From JALZKA01 sp963734015 (GTDB lineage Bacteria; Actinomycetota; Thermoleophilia; Solirubrobacterales; 70-9), in the NCBI GenBank assembly GCA_963734015.1, contig CAVTFG010000020.1, forward strand, positions 1 to 37,148: a stretch of DNA of 37,148 nucleotides. Direction: 5' to 3'. The position numbers and the translations under genes are program-made. Shown here piece after piece: positions 15,187 to 22,682 of this stretch; position 1 is the first letter of the stretch; every line of letters begins with the position of its first letter. The notes beneath the pieces were generated by a model, which worked only from the letters and a program-made list of their open reading frames with translations, was not told the origin of the DNA and did no database searches.

Positions 15187-15591
15187 ATGTCGCAGGAGAA
15201 CGTTGAGATCGTCCGTCGCTTTCTCGATGGAGCCCACTCGGACCCCGACCGGGTCTGGGACATCTTCGAGGACAGCGTCGTATGGGAGATCGGCCCGCTC
15301 CGCATTCCGGACCTCCCGCCAACCTGCCACGGCCCGGAGCAGGTGCGGGAGTTCTTCCGGCGCTGGGCCGGGTCGTTCGAGGACTGGGACTTTGAAGCGG
15401 AGGAGCCGGTCCGGGTCGGTCGAAACGGCGTACTGGTCCGAATCCAGCAGTGGGGACGCGGGAAGGGAAGCGGCGCCAGGGTGGACCTCCGGTTCTGGCA
15501 GGCGTGGGAGATGCGCGACGGCAAGGCCATACGAGTTACGCACTACTACGAGAAGACCGACGCGCTTGACGACATCGGGACCCCGGACTGA
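15187..15591 (+). CDS. SnoaL-like (NTF2 fold) protein 1
   Basis: 134 residues with the small cone-shaped SnoaL/NTF2 fold. The N-terminal helix is MSQENVEIVRRFLDG, then come DPDRVWDIFEDSVVWEI, 'GPEQVREFFRRWAGSFEDW' and two strands ending GKAIRVTHYYEKTDAL. The fold serves small enzymes (isomerases, cyclases, hydrolases) and binding proteins, so no reaction can be assigned. Unlike the other family members here it lacks the ALEAAG C-terminus and ends DALDDIGTPD. It is the first of three tandem copies and is divergent from the MFS gene. Confidence 0.88.
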   Translation: MSQENVEIVRRFLDGAHSDPDRVWDIFEDSVVWEIGPLRIPDLPPTCHGPEQVREFFRRWAGSFEDWDFEAEEPVRVGRNGVLVRIQQWGRGKGSGARVDLRFWQAWEMRDGKAIRVTHYYEKTDALDDIGTPD

Positions 15592-15595
15592 TACT
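15590..15595 (+). promoter_or_regulatory. GATACT -10 box overlapping a stop codon
   Basis: GATACT overlaps the TGA of SnoaL-like gene 1 and lies 8 nt before ATG 15604. A TTGACG at 15566-15571 is placed 18 nt upstream, a good -35 match. Confidence 0.5.
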
Positions 15596-15603
15596 GGTAG
15601 GCG

Positions 15604-16010
15604 ATGTCGGGGGAGAACGTGGAGGTGGTGAGACGCGGGTTCGAGCTTTCTCGGCCGGCGACTTCGACGCCTGGCTCGAGACGATCGATCCGGACGTCGG
15701 CTGGGACATTTCCAGGCATCCCCTCCCCGACGTTCCCAACCACGGTCGCGGGCGCGATGCGCTGCTGAGAGACATGCTCGCGACGTACCTGAGCGGGTGG
15801 GTTGACTACTCGGCGGAACTAGAGGAACTGGTCGACGCGGGCGATCAGGTCGTCCTGGTGCTCCATGAAACGGCCAGGATGCGCGACACCGGCGTCGCGC
15901 TCGATCGCACCCTCGTCCACCTCTGGATGCTGCGCGACGGGCGGCACGCGTTCCTGAGGGTCTTCAGGACGAAAGCAGAGGCCCTCGAAGCCGCTGGGAT
16001 CGACGAGTAG
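15604..16010 (+). pseudogene. SnoaL-like protein 2, frameshifted
   Basis: It starts MSGENVEVVRRGFE and the normal reading then breaks at about 15646. Restoring one G after GAG gives 'GFEAFSAGDFDAWLETIDPD' and then continuous family sequence to EALEAAGIDE at 16008. The deleted base makes the true frame read SRPATSTPG instead. The downstream part (15774-16010) is open and well conserved, so the loss is recent or the base is a sequencing error. It is 12 nt from gene 1 and 3 nt from gene 3. Confidence 0.75.
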
Positions 16011-16013
16011 GCG

Positions 16014-16406
16014 ATGTCGGGGGAGACCGTCGAGATGCTGCGTCGGGCCTATGAAGCTTTCAGCCGGGGCGACTTCGATACCGCGATTGAGATCGTGCAC
16101 CCCGAGTTCGAGTTCGTCCGCGCCGGAGGTCAATCCCGCCTTAGGGGCGCGGAGGCGTTTCGGGCCTGGATGGAGCCAGACGCACTGGAGGATGCACGGG
16201 TGGAGCCGCTTGAGTTCCGCACCAAGGGCAGCAAGATCCTGGTGCGCGCACGAACGCGGGCTCGCGGCGCAGGAAGCGGCATGGAGTTGGACAACGAGAC
16301 CTGGGCCGTCTGGACGATGGACGAGAACGGCCTCGCCACCCGCCTGGAAGGTTTCTTGGCCCATCAGAGAGACGAAGCCCTCGAAGCCGCCGGGCTGCGG
16401 AGCTAA
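16014..16406 (+). CDS. SnoaL-like (NTF2 fold) protein 3
   Basis: 130 residues: MSGETVEMLRRAYEAFSRGD, then FDTAIEIVHPEFEFV, a central strand region with 'KILVRARTRARGAGSGMEL', WAVWTMDENGLATRLEGF and the family tail EALEAAGLRS. The start codon comes 3 nt after the stop of copy 2 (TAGGCGATG), so it is probably translated by reinitiation. The enzyme activity, if any, is unknown. Its stop overlaps the convergent gene's stop by 4 nt. Confidence 0.88.
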   Translation: MSGETVEMLRRAYEAFSRGDFDTAIEIVHPEFEFVRAGGQSRLRGAEAFRAWMEPDALEDARVEPLEFRTKGSKILVRARTRARGAGSGMELDNETWAVWTMDENGLATRLEGFLAHQRDEALEAAGLRS

Positions 16407-16864
16407 CGCAGAATCAGCAACCGGACGCTCTGGCGTTGGCCCTGCTCGTCGAGGGGTTTGACGAGCGCTGTGCCGTGGGCCCTCCGGAAGTCCCTGGTGC
16501 CCCCGACAATCGCCAAGCGGTTCTGCTCGGCGCTCGTGTTCACGTTGCCCGTGATCTGAATCCGGCCGCGGTCCTTCCAAACGAGAGTTGCCTGGCACTG
16601 CCCCCCAACCGAGGGGGAGCCCTGACAGGCGGAGGAAAAGCGTCCGATGTGCCTGCCGGCTTGCCGCAGCTCTCCAGAGGAGCCAAACAGATCGCCGGCG
16701 CCGTTCGGCTCGCCGCTCGGTAGGTAGTAGCCCTCGGTCACGATGATTCTCACTCTTGTCTTTTCGCGCGAGGGAAATGCGCCGGTAGCTGCCGTGACGA
16801 CGGGGCCGGCGAGAGCGGCGACCACCAGGGCCGTTGCGATTGAGGTCACACGTGTCCCCCTCAT
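16403..16864 (-). CDS. Secreted allene-oxide-cyclase/dirigent-like barrel protein
   Basis: 153 residues with an N-terminal signal peptide (SIATALVVAALAGPVVTAATG). The mature part resembles the eight-stranded barrel of allene oxide cyclase-like and dirigent-like bacterial proteins. It has GDLFGSSGELRQAGRHIGRF, then CQGSPSVGGQCQATLVW (two Cys, possible disulfide), 'GRIQITGNVN', LAIVGGTRDFRRAHGTALV and a last strand RQSVRLLILR. The IVGGTRDFRRAHG motif matches the typical 'VGGTG.Y..A.G' turn. Function outside plants is unknown. It is monocistronic. Confidence 0.75.
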   Translation of the reverse strand: MRGTRVTSIATALVVAALAGPVVTAATGAFPSREKTRVRIIVTEGYYLPSGEPNGAGDLFGSSGELRQAGRHIGRFSSACQGSPSVGGQCQATLVWKDRGRIQITGNVNTSAEQNRLAIVGGTRDFRRAHGTALVKPLDEQGQRQSVRLLILR

Positions 16865-16907
16865 CAGCCCATGTGTTCGTGAGGCGAGCGCCTTGTCCTC
16901 CCCGCCA

Positions 16908-16953
16908 GAGCGGGTTCCCCCGAGAGGCGCCTACCGGAATCGAACCGGTGTAA
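16908..16953 (-). repeat. tRNA 3'-half plus terminator, direct repeat copy A
   Basis: On the minus strand the segment holds a tRNA T arm (ACCGG-TTCGATT-CCGGT), 3' acceptor strand GGCGCC and discriminator U. A small CCCGC/GCGGG hairpin follows. The 5' half and a paired anticodon stem are missing. The block matches 25709-25752 except for a 2-bp gap in a C run. It is not a working tRNA; it looks like a displaced 3' end left by site-specific insertion. Confidence 0.75.
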
Positions 16954-16971
16954 GAGACATTCTTCGAAGCG

Positions 16972-17006
16972 AGCGCCCACCCCCGGTGGACCGCGGGTGG
17001 GCGCTG
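16972..17006 (-). terminator. Strong hairpin terminator
   Basis: AGCGCCCACCC pairs with GGGTGGGCGCT over 11 bp around a 12-nt loop, 16-50 nt past the stop of the membrane-protein gene at 17022. Confidence 0.65.
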
Positions 17007-17021
17007 CTTCCGTTCGAGCCC

Positions 17022-17717
17022 TCAGGCGGGGCGCGGCCGTTCCTCGCGTTCGGTCTCGCGCTCCTCGCGCAGCGTCTCGTCGCGCTCGCGAACCCGTTGC
17101 TCGTGCCAGCCCGCGCGGTCGACCCGGCGGTGGTAGGACTCGCCGGCCTTGCCGCCGGCCATCGCCGCGAGCAGCGTGCCGACCGCGATCAGAACCAGGG
17201 CAATCACGCCGCCCGTCGTGACGTCGCCCTCATCGATGGGGATCCGGGGCAGCTCCAGCGCGGCGAACAGGTTGTACTCCTCGCCGGCCACGGCGCCCAG
17301 GATCGCCAGTGCGGCTATCGCCACGATGCCCCAAATCCAGACTGCGAGTCCCTGACGGCCGCCGTCAAACCGCGACATGCGCCCTGCGACGTAGCCGCCC
17401 GCGAAGTACGCGATGACTGCCACCGCGAGTAATGCGATGCCGCCCGCAAGGCCGATCGTCTCGGTCTCGGAGCTCGCGTCGCCAACGCTCTCGAACTCGG
17501 AGATCGCGATGGCGGCGCCCGCCGCGGTGACGAGCGCAGTAAGGAGCGCGCCAAGCCCGACGGCAACTAGCCAGCCGAAGAACGCCGCGCCCCAGTTGGT
17601 CCCGCCGTACTCGTCGCGCTGGCGTTCACGCACCACTGCGGGATCGGACACCGGCTCGCGCGCATAATCGTGATGCGACGGCGATCGCCCGCGGTTGCGG
17701 CGGTCGGCAACTGACAT
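17022..17717 (-). CDS. Four-span membrane protein of unknown function
   Basis: 231 residues. The N-terminal cytoplasmic part is polar (SVADRRNRGRSPSHHDYARE). Four membrane helices follow, seen at GAAFFGWLVAVGLGALLTAL, 'IGLAGGIALLAVAVIAYFAG', LAVWIWGIVAIAALAILGAV and 'GVIALVLIAVGTLLAAMAGG'. A charged C-terminal tail rich in Arg/Glu (RERDETLREERETEREER) ends the protein. The motif GGYVAGRMSRFDGGRQGLAVW between helices 2 and 3 recurs in related actinobacterial proteins, perhaps stress-related. The start ATG 17717 has AAGGAGG 7 nt upstream and is preferred over the longer frame from 17777. Confidence 0.85.
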   Translation of the reverse strand: MSVADRRNRGRSPSHHDYAREPVSDPAVVRERQRDEYGGTNWGAAFFGWLVAVGLGALLTALVTAAGAAIAISEFESVGDASSETETIGLAGGIALLAVAVIAYFAGGYVAGRMSRFDGGRQGLAVWIWGIVAIAALAILGAVAGEEYNLFAALELPRIPIDEGDVTTGGVIALVLIAVGTLLAAMAGGKAGESYHRRVDRAGWHEQRVRERDETLREERETEREERPRPA

Positions 17718-17819
17718 GGTTTCCTCCTTGAATCGGTCCCTGAACACCAGCCGGGTACCCCCCGGGGGCGGAGACACGCAGCCTCTCGGAGGAACGAGAT
17801 CCGTGAGCGCACGCGGCCC

Positions 17820-18164
17820 TCAATCCGAGCGCGCATGCTCCTCGGCGACGTCGCCCGCGACGCCAAGCTTCTCGACCAACCAGAAGCGGGAATGCTTCAT
17901 GACCACCACCTCGATATCGGGGGCGACGTGGTCGGGCGCGACCGCGAATCGGTTCGGCTCGGCACGGGCCATCCTCCAGTCCTCGCCGGAGAGGAGGATG
18001 CGCTCCGCGCAGTCGTCTTGCCAGCACTCACATCGAAAGCCCTGCATAACGTGACGCTCGCTGACCCACTCGGCCCGGCGCTCGTTAAGGCTTCGCGACC
18101 AAGACTCGTTGTGCGCGATCCGTTCTTCTCGTGAGGGGAATAGGGGCTGGAAGGGGTCGCTCAC
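17820..18164 (-). CDS. Conserved small Cys-containing protein
   Basis: 114 residues: NESWSRSLNERRAEW, then FRCECWQDDCAERILLSGED and 'RFAVAPDHVAPDIEVVV', and a tail FWLVEKLGVAGDVAEEHA. The CEC.x4.C core and the 'APDHV.P' motif belong to a family of small proteins common in Solirubrobacterales and other actinobacteria, with no known function. The Cys cluster could bind metal. The preferred start is GTG 18164, with GGAGGG 7-12 nt upstream. The upstream miniprotein gene stops 2 nt before it, so the pair is likely co-translated. Confidence 0.8.
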   Translation of the reverse strand: MSDPFQPLFPSREERIAHNESWSRSLNERRAEWVSERHVMQGFRCECWQDDCAERILLSGEDWRMARAEPNRFAVAPDHVAPDIEVVVMKHSRFWLVEKLGVAGDVAEEHARSD

Positions 18165-18166
18165 GC

Positions 18167-18319
18167 TCAGTCCCTCCACGCGAGGGACACGGCCAAGACA
18201 GCGGCTAAGAGGATCGCCGCAGCGACGAACACGGCCGGTTCGGCGGCGACCAAAATCACGAGCGCAACGCCCGCGGTGATCAGCGCGGCGAGAGTCCGGA
18301 GATCGAGCGAGCTTGGCAT
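18167..18319 (-). CDS. 50-residue membrane miniprotein
   Basis: MPSSLDLRTLAALITAGVAL is followed by VILVAAEPAVFVAAAILLAAVL and a short AVSLAWRD tail: two membrane helices joined by a short turn. The ATG at 18319 has GGGAAG 5-10 nt upstream. It is 2 nt from the next gene on the same strand. The frame extends upstream to 18508, but that part is antisense to the DUF2294-like gene. The function is unknown. Confidence 0.65.
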   Translation of the reverse strand: MPSSLDLRTLAALITAGVALVILVAAEPAVFVAAAILLAAVLAVSLAWRD

Positions 18320-18465
18320 GGGCTTCCCGGTTACCCGGGAATGAGCCCGTGAGCGCGGACGCTCGTTAAGGCCCCATGAAGTGTCCGTCGCTCTCGGCGC
18401 GGGCCAGTGGGAAATGACCCTGCGGACGGCTTGCCGGCCGAGGGCAGGGGTATCCGCTTGGACGG

Positions 18466-18798
18466 ATGCAGAACCCGGAGCAGGAGACAGGACGTCTCGG
18501 GGAGACACGACGGGCGATCTCCCGATCCATTGTCACGGTGCTCAAGGAGCATCTCGGGCGAGGGCCGGTCAAGGCCAAGACGTACCTGCACGCGGACTCG
18601 GTCCTGGTGCTCATGTTCAACGGCCACACCGTCGCCGAGGAGACGTTGGGCGCCGAGGGTGAGGCGGAATCAGTTGCCAGCCAGCGCGTCAAGCGACGGG
18701 TTACGAGACTCGGTCGTGCCTTCCACGTTGGACCTTGGGCGACCTCGGGAGAGTGTCGCTCCTCCAACTTCCATAGGCATCAAACCCGGAAGGGGTAG
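18466..18798 (+). CDS. Truncated DUF2294-like protein
   Basis: Residues 10-70 match the N-terminal half of DUF2294 proteins: AISRSIVTVLKEHLGRGPVK, then AKTYLHADSVLVLMFNGHT and 'VAEETLGAEGEAESVA'. The usual second half (helix plus a D..T..E.V.VF strand) is missing. After residue 75 the sequence becomes RVKRRVTRLGRAFHVGPW and reads unlike the family. The frame ends 2 nt before the STAS gene ATG. A deletion probably joined this front half to foreign sequence. Whether the product works is unknown. Confidence 0.55.
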   Translation: MQNPEQETGRLGETRRAISRSIVTVLKEHLGRGPVKAKTYLHADSVLVLMFNGHTVAEETLGAEGEAESVASQRVKRRVTRLGRAFHVGPWATSGECRSSNFHRHQTRKG

Positions 18799-18800
18799 GC

Positions 18801-19124
18801 ATGGAAGCTGGAGAGGGACCACACGCCGGTCGCATCACGAAGAACGGCCTGATGGAGGTCGAAAGCCGCCGGCAGAACGGGAGCTGGCTGGTCGAGGTCC
18901 GCGGTGAGATCGACTTCGCGACCATCGAGACGCTCAAGACCGAGCTTGAGGAGCACGGCGGTCGGCCGATCGTTCTCGACCTGAACGGCGTCGAGTTCAT
19001 GGACAGCTCGGGCATCACGCTCTTGGTGGCGACCGCCGGGCGGTTGACGGTGGGCGGCGTCTCTCCACCCGTTGAACGGCTGATACGGATCTGCGGGCTC
19101 GAGTCGGAGCTCAGGTACGCCTAG
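18801..19124 (+). CDS. STAS-domain anti-sigma factor antagonist
   Basis: 107 residues with one STAS domain: WLVEVRGEIDFATIETLKTEL, then 'RPIVLDLNGVEFMDSSGITLL', and ERLIRICGLESELRYA at the end. The MDSSGI motif holds the Ser that is phosphorylated by anti-sigma kinases in the SpoIIAA/RsbV family. The strand-helix between residues 75 and 90 is shortened (AGRLTVGGVSPPVER). No kinase or sigma factor is in the window, so its partner is elsewhere. ATG 18801 follows GGAAGGGG and the upstream stop by 2 nt, suggesting coupling. Confidence 0.88.
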   Translation: MEAGEGPHAGRITKNGLMEVESRRQNGSWLVEVRGEIDFATIETLKTELEEHGGRPIVLDLNGVEFMDSSGITLLVATAGRLTVGGVSPPVERLIRICGLESELRYA

Positions 19125-19169
19125 CCGCCACGCCAGGTGTCGAAAATAGTCGCTTCGGACGAGGAGCGG

Positions 19170-19337
19170 CTATCTCGTTTGTCGGAGCCAGAGACTAAGC
19201 AGCACACAACAAACGGCGATGCCCAGGAGCGGAAGGGCTCCGTCCGAATTCCGGATGAACCCCGCAATAGAGGCGGTTACCAGAGCGAGTCCGCCCCATG
19301 AGAGAATCGGCGCTAATACAGGCGTCCAACGACTCAT
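19170..19337 (-). CDS. 55-residue two-helix membrane miniprotein
   Basis: The frame reads MSRWTPVLAPILSWGGLALV, then TASIAGFIRNSDGALPLLGI and AVCCVLLSLWLRQTR before TAG 19170. Two membrane helices are split by a polar FIRNSDG turn, a typical hairpin miniprotein. The initiator has weak GGGCG upstream. It lies 87 nt from the even smaller gene at 19425 on the same strand. The longer overlapping frame across this region lacks such structure. Confidence 0.5.
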   Translation of the reverse strand: MSRWTPVLAPILSWGGLALVTASIAGFIRNSDGALPLLGIAVCCVLLSLWLRQTR

Positions 19338-19424
19338 CCACGCCCTGTACCCGGATCATGTCGCTTAGGACGAAGAGCGACCATGCCGCGTTCAAGGGGT
19401 ACCGCCAGAGCGTTCCCTCCCTGC

Positions 19425-19505
19425 TCAGAACAATCTGATCAGCAAGTTCACCAAGATGGTGAGCGCGATCGAGAGCACGATCGACCAGACAAGGCAGCCG
19501 GGCAT
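19425..19505 (-). CDS. 26-residue membrane peptide
   Basis: MPGCLVWSIVLSIALTILVN is followed by LLIRLF and TGA. It is one strongly hydrophobic helix with a PGC start and an Arg near the end. Closely similar miniproteins (PGCL.WS..LS...T...NL..RLF) are familiar from high-GC actinobacteria, from memory and unchecked. Start ATG 19505 lacks a strong ribosome binding site. Confidence 0.5.
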   Translation of the reverse strand: MPGCLVWSIVLSIALTILVNLLIRLF

Positions 19506-19644
19506 GAAGCGCACCTGCGTGCGCTCGCCAGATCGCTTCCAGATCACGAACATCGCTCACCCCCTGCCCCGCTGAGAGAGCACTCAAGCAAGCGTTCGGG
19601 GGGTGGCCGGCCGTGGCACGTCTGGCGTTGCTCGGTTGGCCGCC

Positions 19645-19650
19645 TACGCT
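19645..19650 (+). promoter_or_regulatory. -10 box TACGCT, near-leaderless start
   Basis: TACGCT is 8 nt before ATG 19659 and matches TANNNT. GAGGAC in between is too close to the start to be a normal Shine-Dalgarno site. Confidence 0.4.
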
Positions 19651-19658
19651 CCGAGGAC

Positions 19659-20471
19659 ATGCGCATCATCAGCTGGAACGTCGCCCGGCGTAGCTCCCGG
19701 CTCGCAGAGCAGGCCGTGGTTCTTTCGGAGCGCGAGCCCGACGTCATCGCCCTCCAGGAGATCACCCGCCGCACGGCGCCGCTTTGGAAGCATGCTCTTG
19801 AAACGATCGGCCTGCCCCACGTGCGGGTGTCGCTTGATGAAGCCGACCCAAGGCGGGAGCCGGCCTCGCGCCGGGCGACCGGAGTGCTCGTCGCCGCGCT
19901 TCACCCGCTGGAGGAGGCGGCGCCGCTGGCGCTTCCGTGGCCGGAGACCACAACTGCCGCAACGGCGTGGTCAGATGCCGCCGGTCGCGTCGAAACTCAC
20001 TGTGTCCACGTTCCAAACGCCGCCAACGGTTGGGTGAAGGTCCGCACGCTGGAGGCGATCCGCTCCGGGCTGGGGGCCGCCCCGCCCGCGGCTCGCGTCC
20101 TTTGCGGCGACCTGAACACACCGCGCCGCGAGCTGCCCAGCGGCGAGGTGATCTCGTTCGCCCGAGATACCAAGGGAAGGCTGCGCCCGGAGCGGGGCGC
20201 GGAGTGGGACGAGGCTGAGCTTGGGGTGGTGCCGGACCTGCGCGAGATCGGCTACGTCGACGCCTTCCGGGCCCTTCATGGGTACGAACGACGGGAGCCA
20301 AGCTGGACCTGGCGGCGCATTGCGGGCCACCGCGGCGGCTGGCGCCTCGACCACCTCTTCGCTTCGGGCGAGCTTCGGCCGACCGCGTCCCTGTACCACC
20401 ACGCCTGGCGCGATGAGGGCCTTAGCGACCACGCAGCGCTCGAGGTGGACCTGGCGGCCAACGCTGGTTAG
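19659..20471 (+). CDS. Endonuclease/exonuclease/phosphatase-family protein
   Basis: 270 residues of the EEP (DNase I-like) metal-dependent phosphoesterase fold. Motifs in order are MRIISWNVA (Asn7), PDVIALQEIT (catalytic Glu), VLCGDLNTPR (Asp-x-Asn), WRLDHLFASGEL (Asp-His) and LSDHAALEVDL (SDH). All the expected metal and catalytic residues are present. Family members cleave nucleic acids, phosphoinositides or sphingolipids; the substrate is not evident here. No signal peptide is seen. The frame is open from 19383, but ATG 19659 fits the family start. Confidence 0.92.
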   Translation: MRIISWNVARRSSRLAEQAVVLSEREPDVIALQEITRRTAPLWKHALETIGLPHVRVSLDEADPRREPASRRATGVLVAALHPLEEAAPLALPWPETTTAATAWSDAAGRVETHCVHVPNAANGWVKVRTLEAIRSGLGAAPPAARVLCGDLNTPRRELPSGEVISFARDTKGRLRPERGAEWDEAELGVVPDLREIGYVDAFRALHGYERREPSWTWRRIAGHRGGWRLDHLFASGELRPTASLYHHAWRDEGLSDHAALEVDLAANAG

Positions 20472-20629
20472 ACAGGCAGCGATGTGTTGGAAGCAACGGT
20501 GTCACCCGCGTCGAGCTGCCGTTGACGAGTGACCCTCCGCCACACTTGGTGTCCGGACGACCAGCAAGCTGGCACCAAACGGCAGCCCCGCCGGCCCGTC
20601 GCGCTTGTACCGGGACGGATTAGCGGACG

Positions 20630-21208
20630 TCAGTCTGACTTGGCTGCTTGGGACCGCCTCGTTAGGCCTTGGAGCACGACCTCGATCGGGGATCGGCGAG
20701 CCTCGTTGCCCCCGAGCGCCTCGCCGGCTACTCGTGCCTGCTCGGCGACATGACCGGCCTGCTCGGCGAGCGCACCGATGTTCTTCGCGGCGCCGGCGAG
20801 GCTCTTGGTGGTGCCGCGCCCGGGCAGTGGAACGCCCAGCACCTTCCTTTGTCGGCTTCGCGTCAGCGCGATGCCTCCCGCGAGGCCCGCGAGTCCAGCT
20901 CCTGCGGCTATCGCCGGAGTCCTCAGCTTCTTGGCGGTCGACCCCACCGCGTCTCCGGTGCTCTTCGCGGCCTTAATCGATGCGTCCCTCGCGTTCGCGA
21001 CCGTGCCCTTGTTGCTCGAAGAGCTCGATGACGTCGACCGCTTCCGCGCCGTCGACCCGGCCCTGCTCTGGGTCCCGCGTCGACTCTGCGAGCCGCTTGA
21101 ATTGGCGCGCGTCTTGGTGGTTCGTTTACTCGTAGACGAGTTACCGCGGGGCTTCGATCTGCCACCGCCTGATTTTCGGGTGCTCTTGCTCTTGGTCTGC
21201 TGGGCCAT
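20630..21208 (-). CDS. Basic, Ser/Thr/Lys/Arg-rich protein
   Basis: 192 residues. The first 75 are low-complexity and highly basic (MAQQTKSKSTRKSGGGRSKP, later 'KRSTSSSSSSNKG'). A helical stretch AKSTGDAVGSTAKKL and a hydrophobic Gly/Ala segment AIAAGAGLAGLAGGIAL follow. A helical tail contains SLAGAAKNIGALAEQAGHVA. The layout, basic disordered tail plus one membrane-like or amphipathic helix, suggests a nucleoid- or membrane-associated protein; no function is known. ATG 21208 has AAGGAGG 6 nt upstream. Confidence 0.75.
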   Translation of the reverse strand: MAQQTKSKSTRKSGGGRSKPRGNSSTSKRTTKTRANSSGSQSRRGTQSRAGSTARKRSTSSSSSSNKGTVANARDASIKAAKSTGDAVGSTAKKLRTPAIAAGAGLAGLAGGIALTRSRQRKVLGVPLPGRGTTKSLAGAAKNIGALAEQAGHVAEQARVAGEALGGNEARRSPIEVVLQGLTRRSQAAKSD

Positions 21209-21398
21209 TAGGTCCTCCTTGACAGCCGTCGGGATACGGCTACCCGGGACCGAAGCCGACTATCGGAATTTGCGGACTTTGGGCGGCAATGTGCAAAAAG
21301 CCACGCCCCGGGCGGGCAGCTCGGCCTGGGAACTGACATCCGACGTTGGCATCAAGGTGGTCTCTGCTGCGTAGGACGCAAGAGACCGGGGAGCGCCG

Positions 21399-21602
21399 AT
21401 GCGTGAGCTCAGCGGAGACAACACCTTCGTCGTAGGACTGCGAGTCGACGAGGATGGCGATCTACGCTTTGCCATCAGCGGGGGCGTTCTTGAGATTCGC
21501 TTCGCCGCCGACGACGAGCCGTTGGCCCTGCGCGAAGTGAGTATCGCTGAAGCGGAGGAGGCCGAGTTCGCCCCGTGGCAGGCATCCGGGGGACCGGAAT
21601 AG
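21399..21602 (+). CDS. Small acidic protein
   Basis: 67 residues: MRELSGDNTFVVGLRVDEDG, then DLRFAISGGVLEIRFAADDE and a helical tail REVSIAEAEEAEFAPWQASG. It looks like a small beta-rich domain. GGGGAG lies 7-12 nt upstream of ATG 21399. I do not recognise a family; codon use fits coding. Confidence 0.5.
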   Translation: MRELSGDNTFVVGLRVDEDGDLRFAISGGVLEIRFAADDEPLALREVSIAEAEEAEFAPWQASGGPE

Positions 21603-21890
21603 CTCACTCGGCAGCGCATCATCCCTCTGCTTCCCAACGCAGCCGGTCGCGGGTTTGGGGTTGCGCACTATCGGCGCGGGTAATCCGCTGGTACCACCCC
21701 CGCGAAAGGGTGGCGACACAAGGACGTTGCCCTGTCCCTGGACGGGGAGGCGTCCCCAATGCGCGACGGCCCCGTGGCGTTCACCCGCGCGGGGTCGCTC
21801 GCTGTCTTGACCGCTCGCCAGGGGCGGAGTAGATTCGCGCCTGAGGGTGCTGGGGTGGATCGCAACCAAGACAGATGAGGAGAAGGCGCA
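21603..21890. other. Gap with no recognised gene
   Basis: No frame here looks like a protein. A CCACCC...GGGTGG hairpin lies near 21697-21714. TAGATT at about 21830 is a likely -10 box for the coiled-coil gene that follows. Confidence 0.4.
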
Positions 21891-22175
21891 GTGACCCGCG
21901 ACGAGAACCTGCGTGACGACCTCCGGTCGACGCGTGAGCGCCAGGAGCTTCTCCGCTCCGAAGTACGTCACCTGAACCAGAAGCAAAAGGAAGCGCGGGA
22001 CGAGATGCGCCACCTGAGCGCGAAGGTCGCGAAGCTCCAGGACGGGGTCGCCGGAGCGCTGATCGCCATGGAGGAGGGAGACGCCGAGCGAGCGAGAGTG
22101 CTGCTCGAGCAAGCACTCGGGCTGCCGGTGCTCGAACGTTCGCCCGACGAGTCGCGTAAGTCCGGCGAGGACTAG
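21891..22175 (+). CDS. Small coiled-coil protein
   Basis: 94 residues, almost all helical and charged: ENLRDDLRSTRERQELLRSE, then VRHLNQKQKEARDEMRHLSA and KVAKLQDGVAGALIAMEEGD. Heptad spacing of Leu/Val/Ala is clear over residues 10-55. A short helix DAERARVLLEQALGL follows. The start is GTG 21891, with AGGAGAAGG upstream. The function is unknown; it could be a structural or adaptor protein for the basic proteins on either side. Confidence 0.7.
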   Translation: MTRDENLRDDLRSTRERQELLRSEVRHLNQKQKEARDEMRHLSAKVAKLQDGVAGALIAMEEGDAERARVLLEQALGLPVLERSPDESRKSGED

Positions 22176-22336
22176 GCTCGCGGAGGGCCCGGGCGGGGGC
22201 GCGACTCGCGGCCGCGGGGTTATTCGGAACCGGACGCGGGCTCTTTGTGGCCCGCCTCGCCACCCTGCCTCCGGCCGCGCCTGGCGTTAGTCCAGTCTCC
22301 TCGGGTACCAGAACGTCCAACTGGAAAGGAGATCCA

Positions 22337-22639
22337 ATGGCTAAGACCAAGACAAAGCCCGACAAGAAGCTCTACACCCGGCTCCGTGACAGCGGCGTCC
22401 GAAAGAAGATCGCTGGGCGCGCCGCGGACGCCCTGCCGGCGAAAGGCTCGAAGAGCCGCAAGAGGGCGGAGAGCATTGCCGACGACCTGAGCAAGGCGGC
22501 AGATTCGATCCGCGATCGCGTGGCCGGAGGATCGCGCAAGCGATCCAAGGCGGCAAAGAAGGGTGCTCAGACTCGCAAGGCAAAGGCCGCGAAGCGGAGC
22601 AAGGCAGCCAAGAAGGCGGCGAAGGCCCGCTCGAAGTGA
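22337..22639 (+). CDS. Lysine-rich histone H1-like protein
   Basis: 100 residues. The first half is a helical domain (LYTRLRDSGVRKKIAGRAAD, then SRKRAESIADDLSKAADSI). The second half is a Lys/Ala/Arg-rich tail of the AAKK type (RKRSKAAKKGAQTRKAKAAK). This resembles bacterial H1-like/AlgP-like nucleoid proteins, which bind DNA through the tail. AAAGGAG is 7 nt upstream of ATG 22337. Together with 20630-21208 it suggests a group of DNA-compacting proteins. Confidence 0.75.
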   Translation: MAKTKTKPDKKLYTRLRDSGVRKKIAGRAADALPAKGSKSRKRAESIADDLSKAADSIRDRVAGGSRKRSKAAKKGAQTRKAKAAKRSKAAKKAAKARSK

Positions 22640-22682
22640 CTGAGGCGGGTTCGGCGGCTTGCGCCTCGGGTAGGCGATCGGT

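Noticed and set aside
15058..15543. N-terminal extension of the MFS gene
   Set aside because: It is antisense to SnoaL-like gene 1; the MFS family start and ribosome binding site are at 15057.
16926..16975. Functional tRNA at copy A
   Set aside because: Only the T arm and 3' acceptor strand are present; no matching 5' acceptor, D arm or paired anticodon stem is found upstream on that strand.
19195..19587. 130-codon minus-strand frame
   Set aside because: Its sequence is unstructured, while other minus-strand frames in the same place give clean membrane miniproteins.
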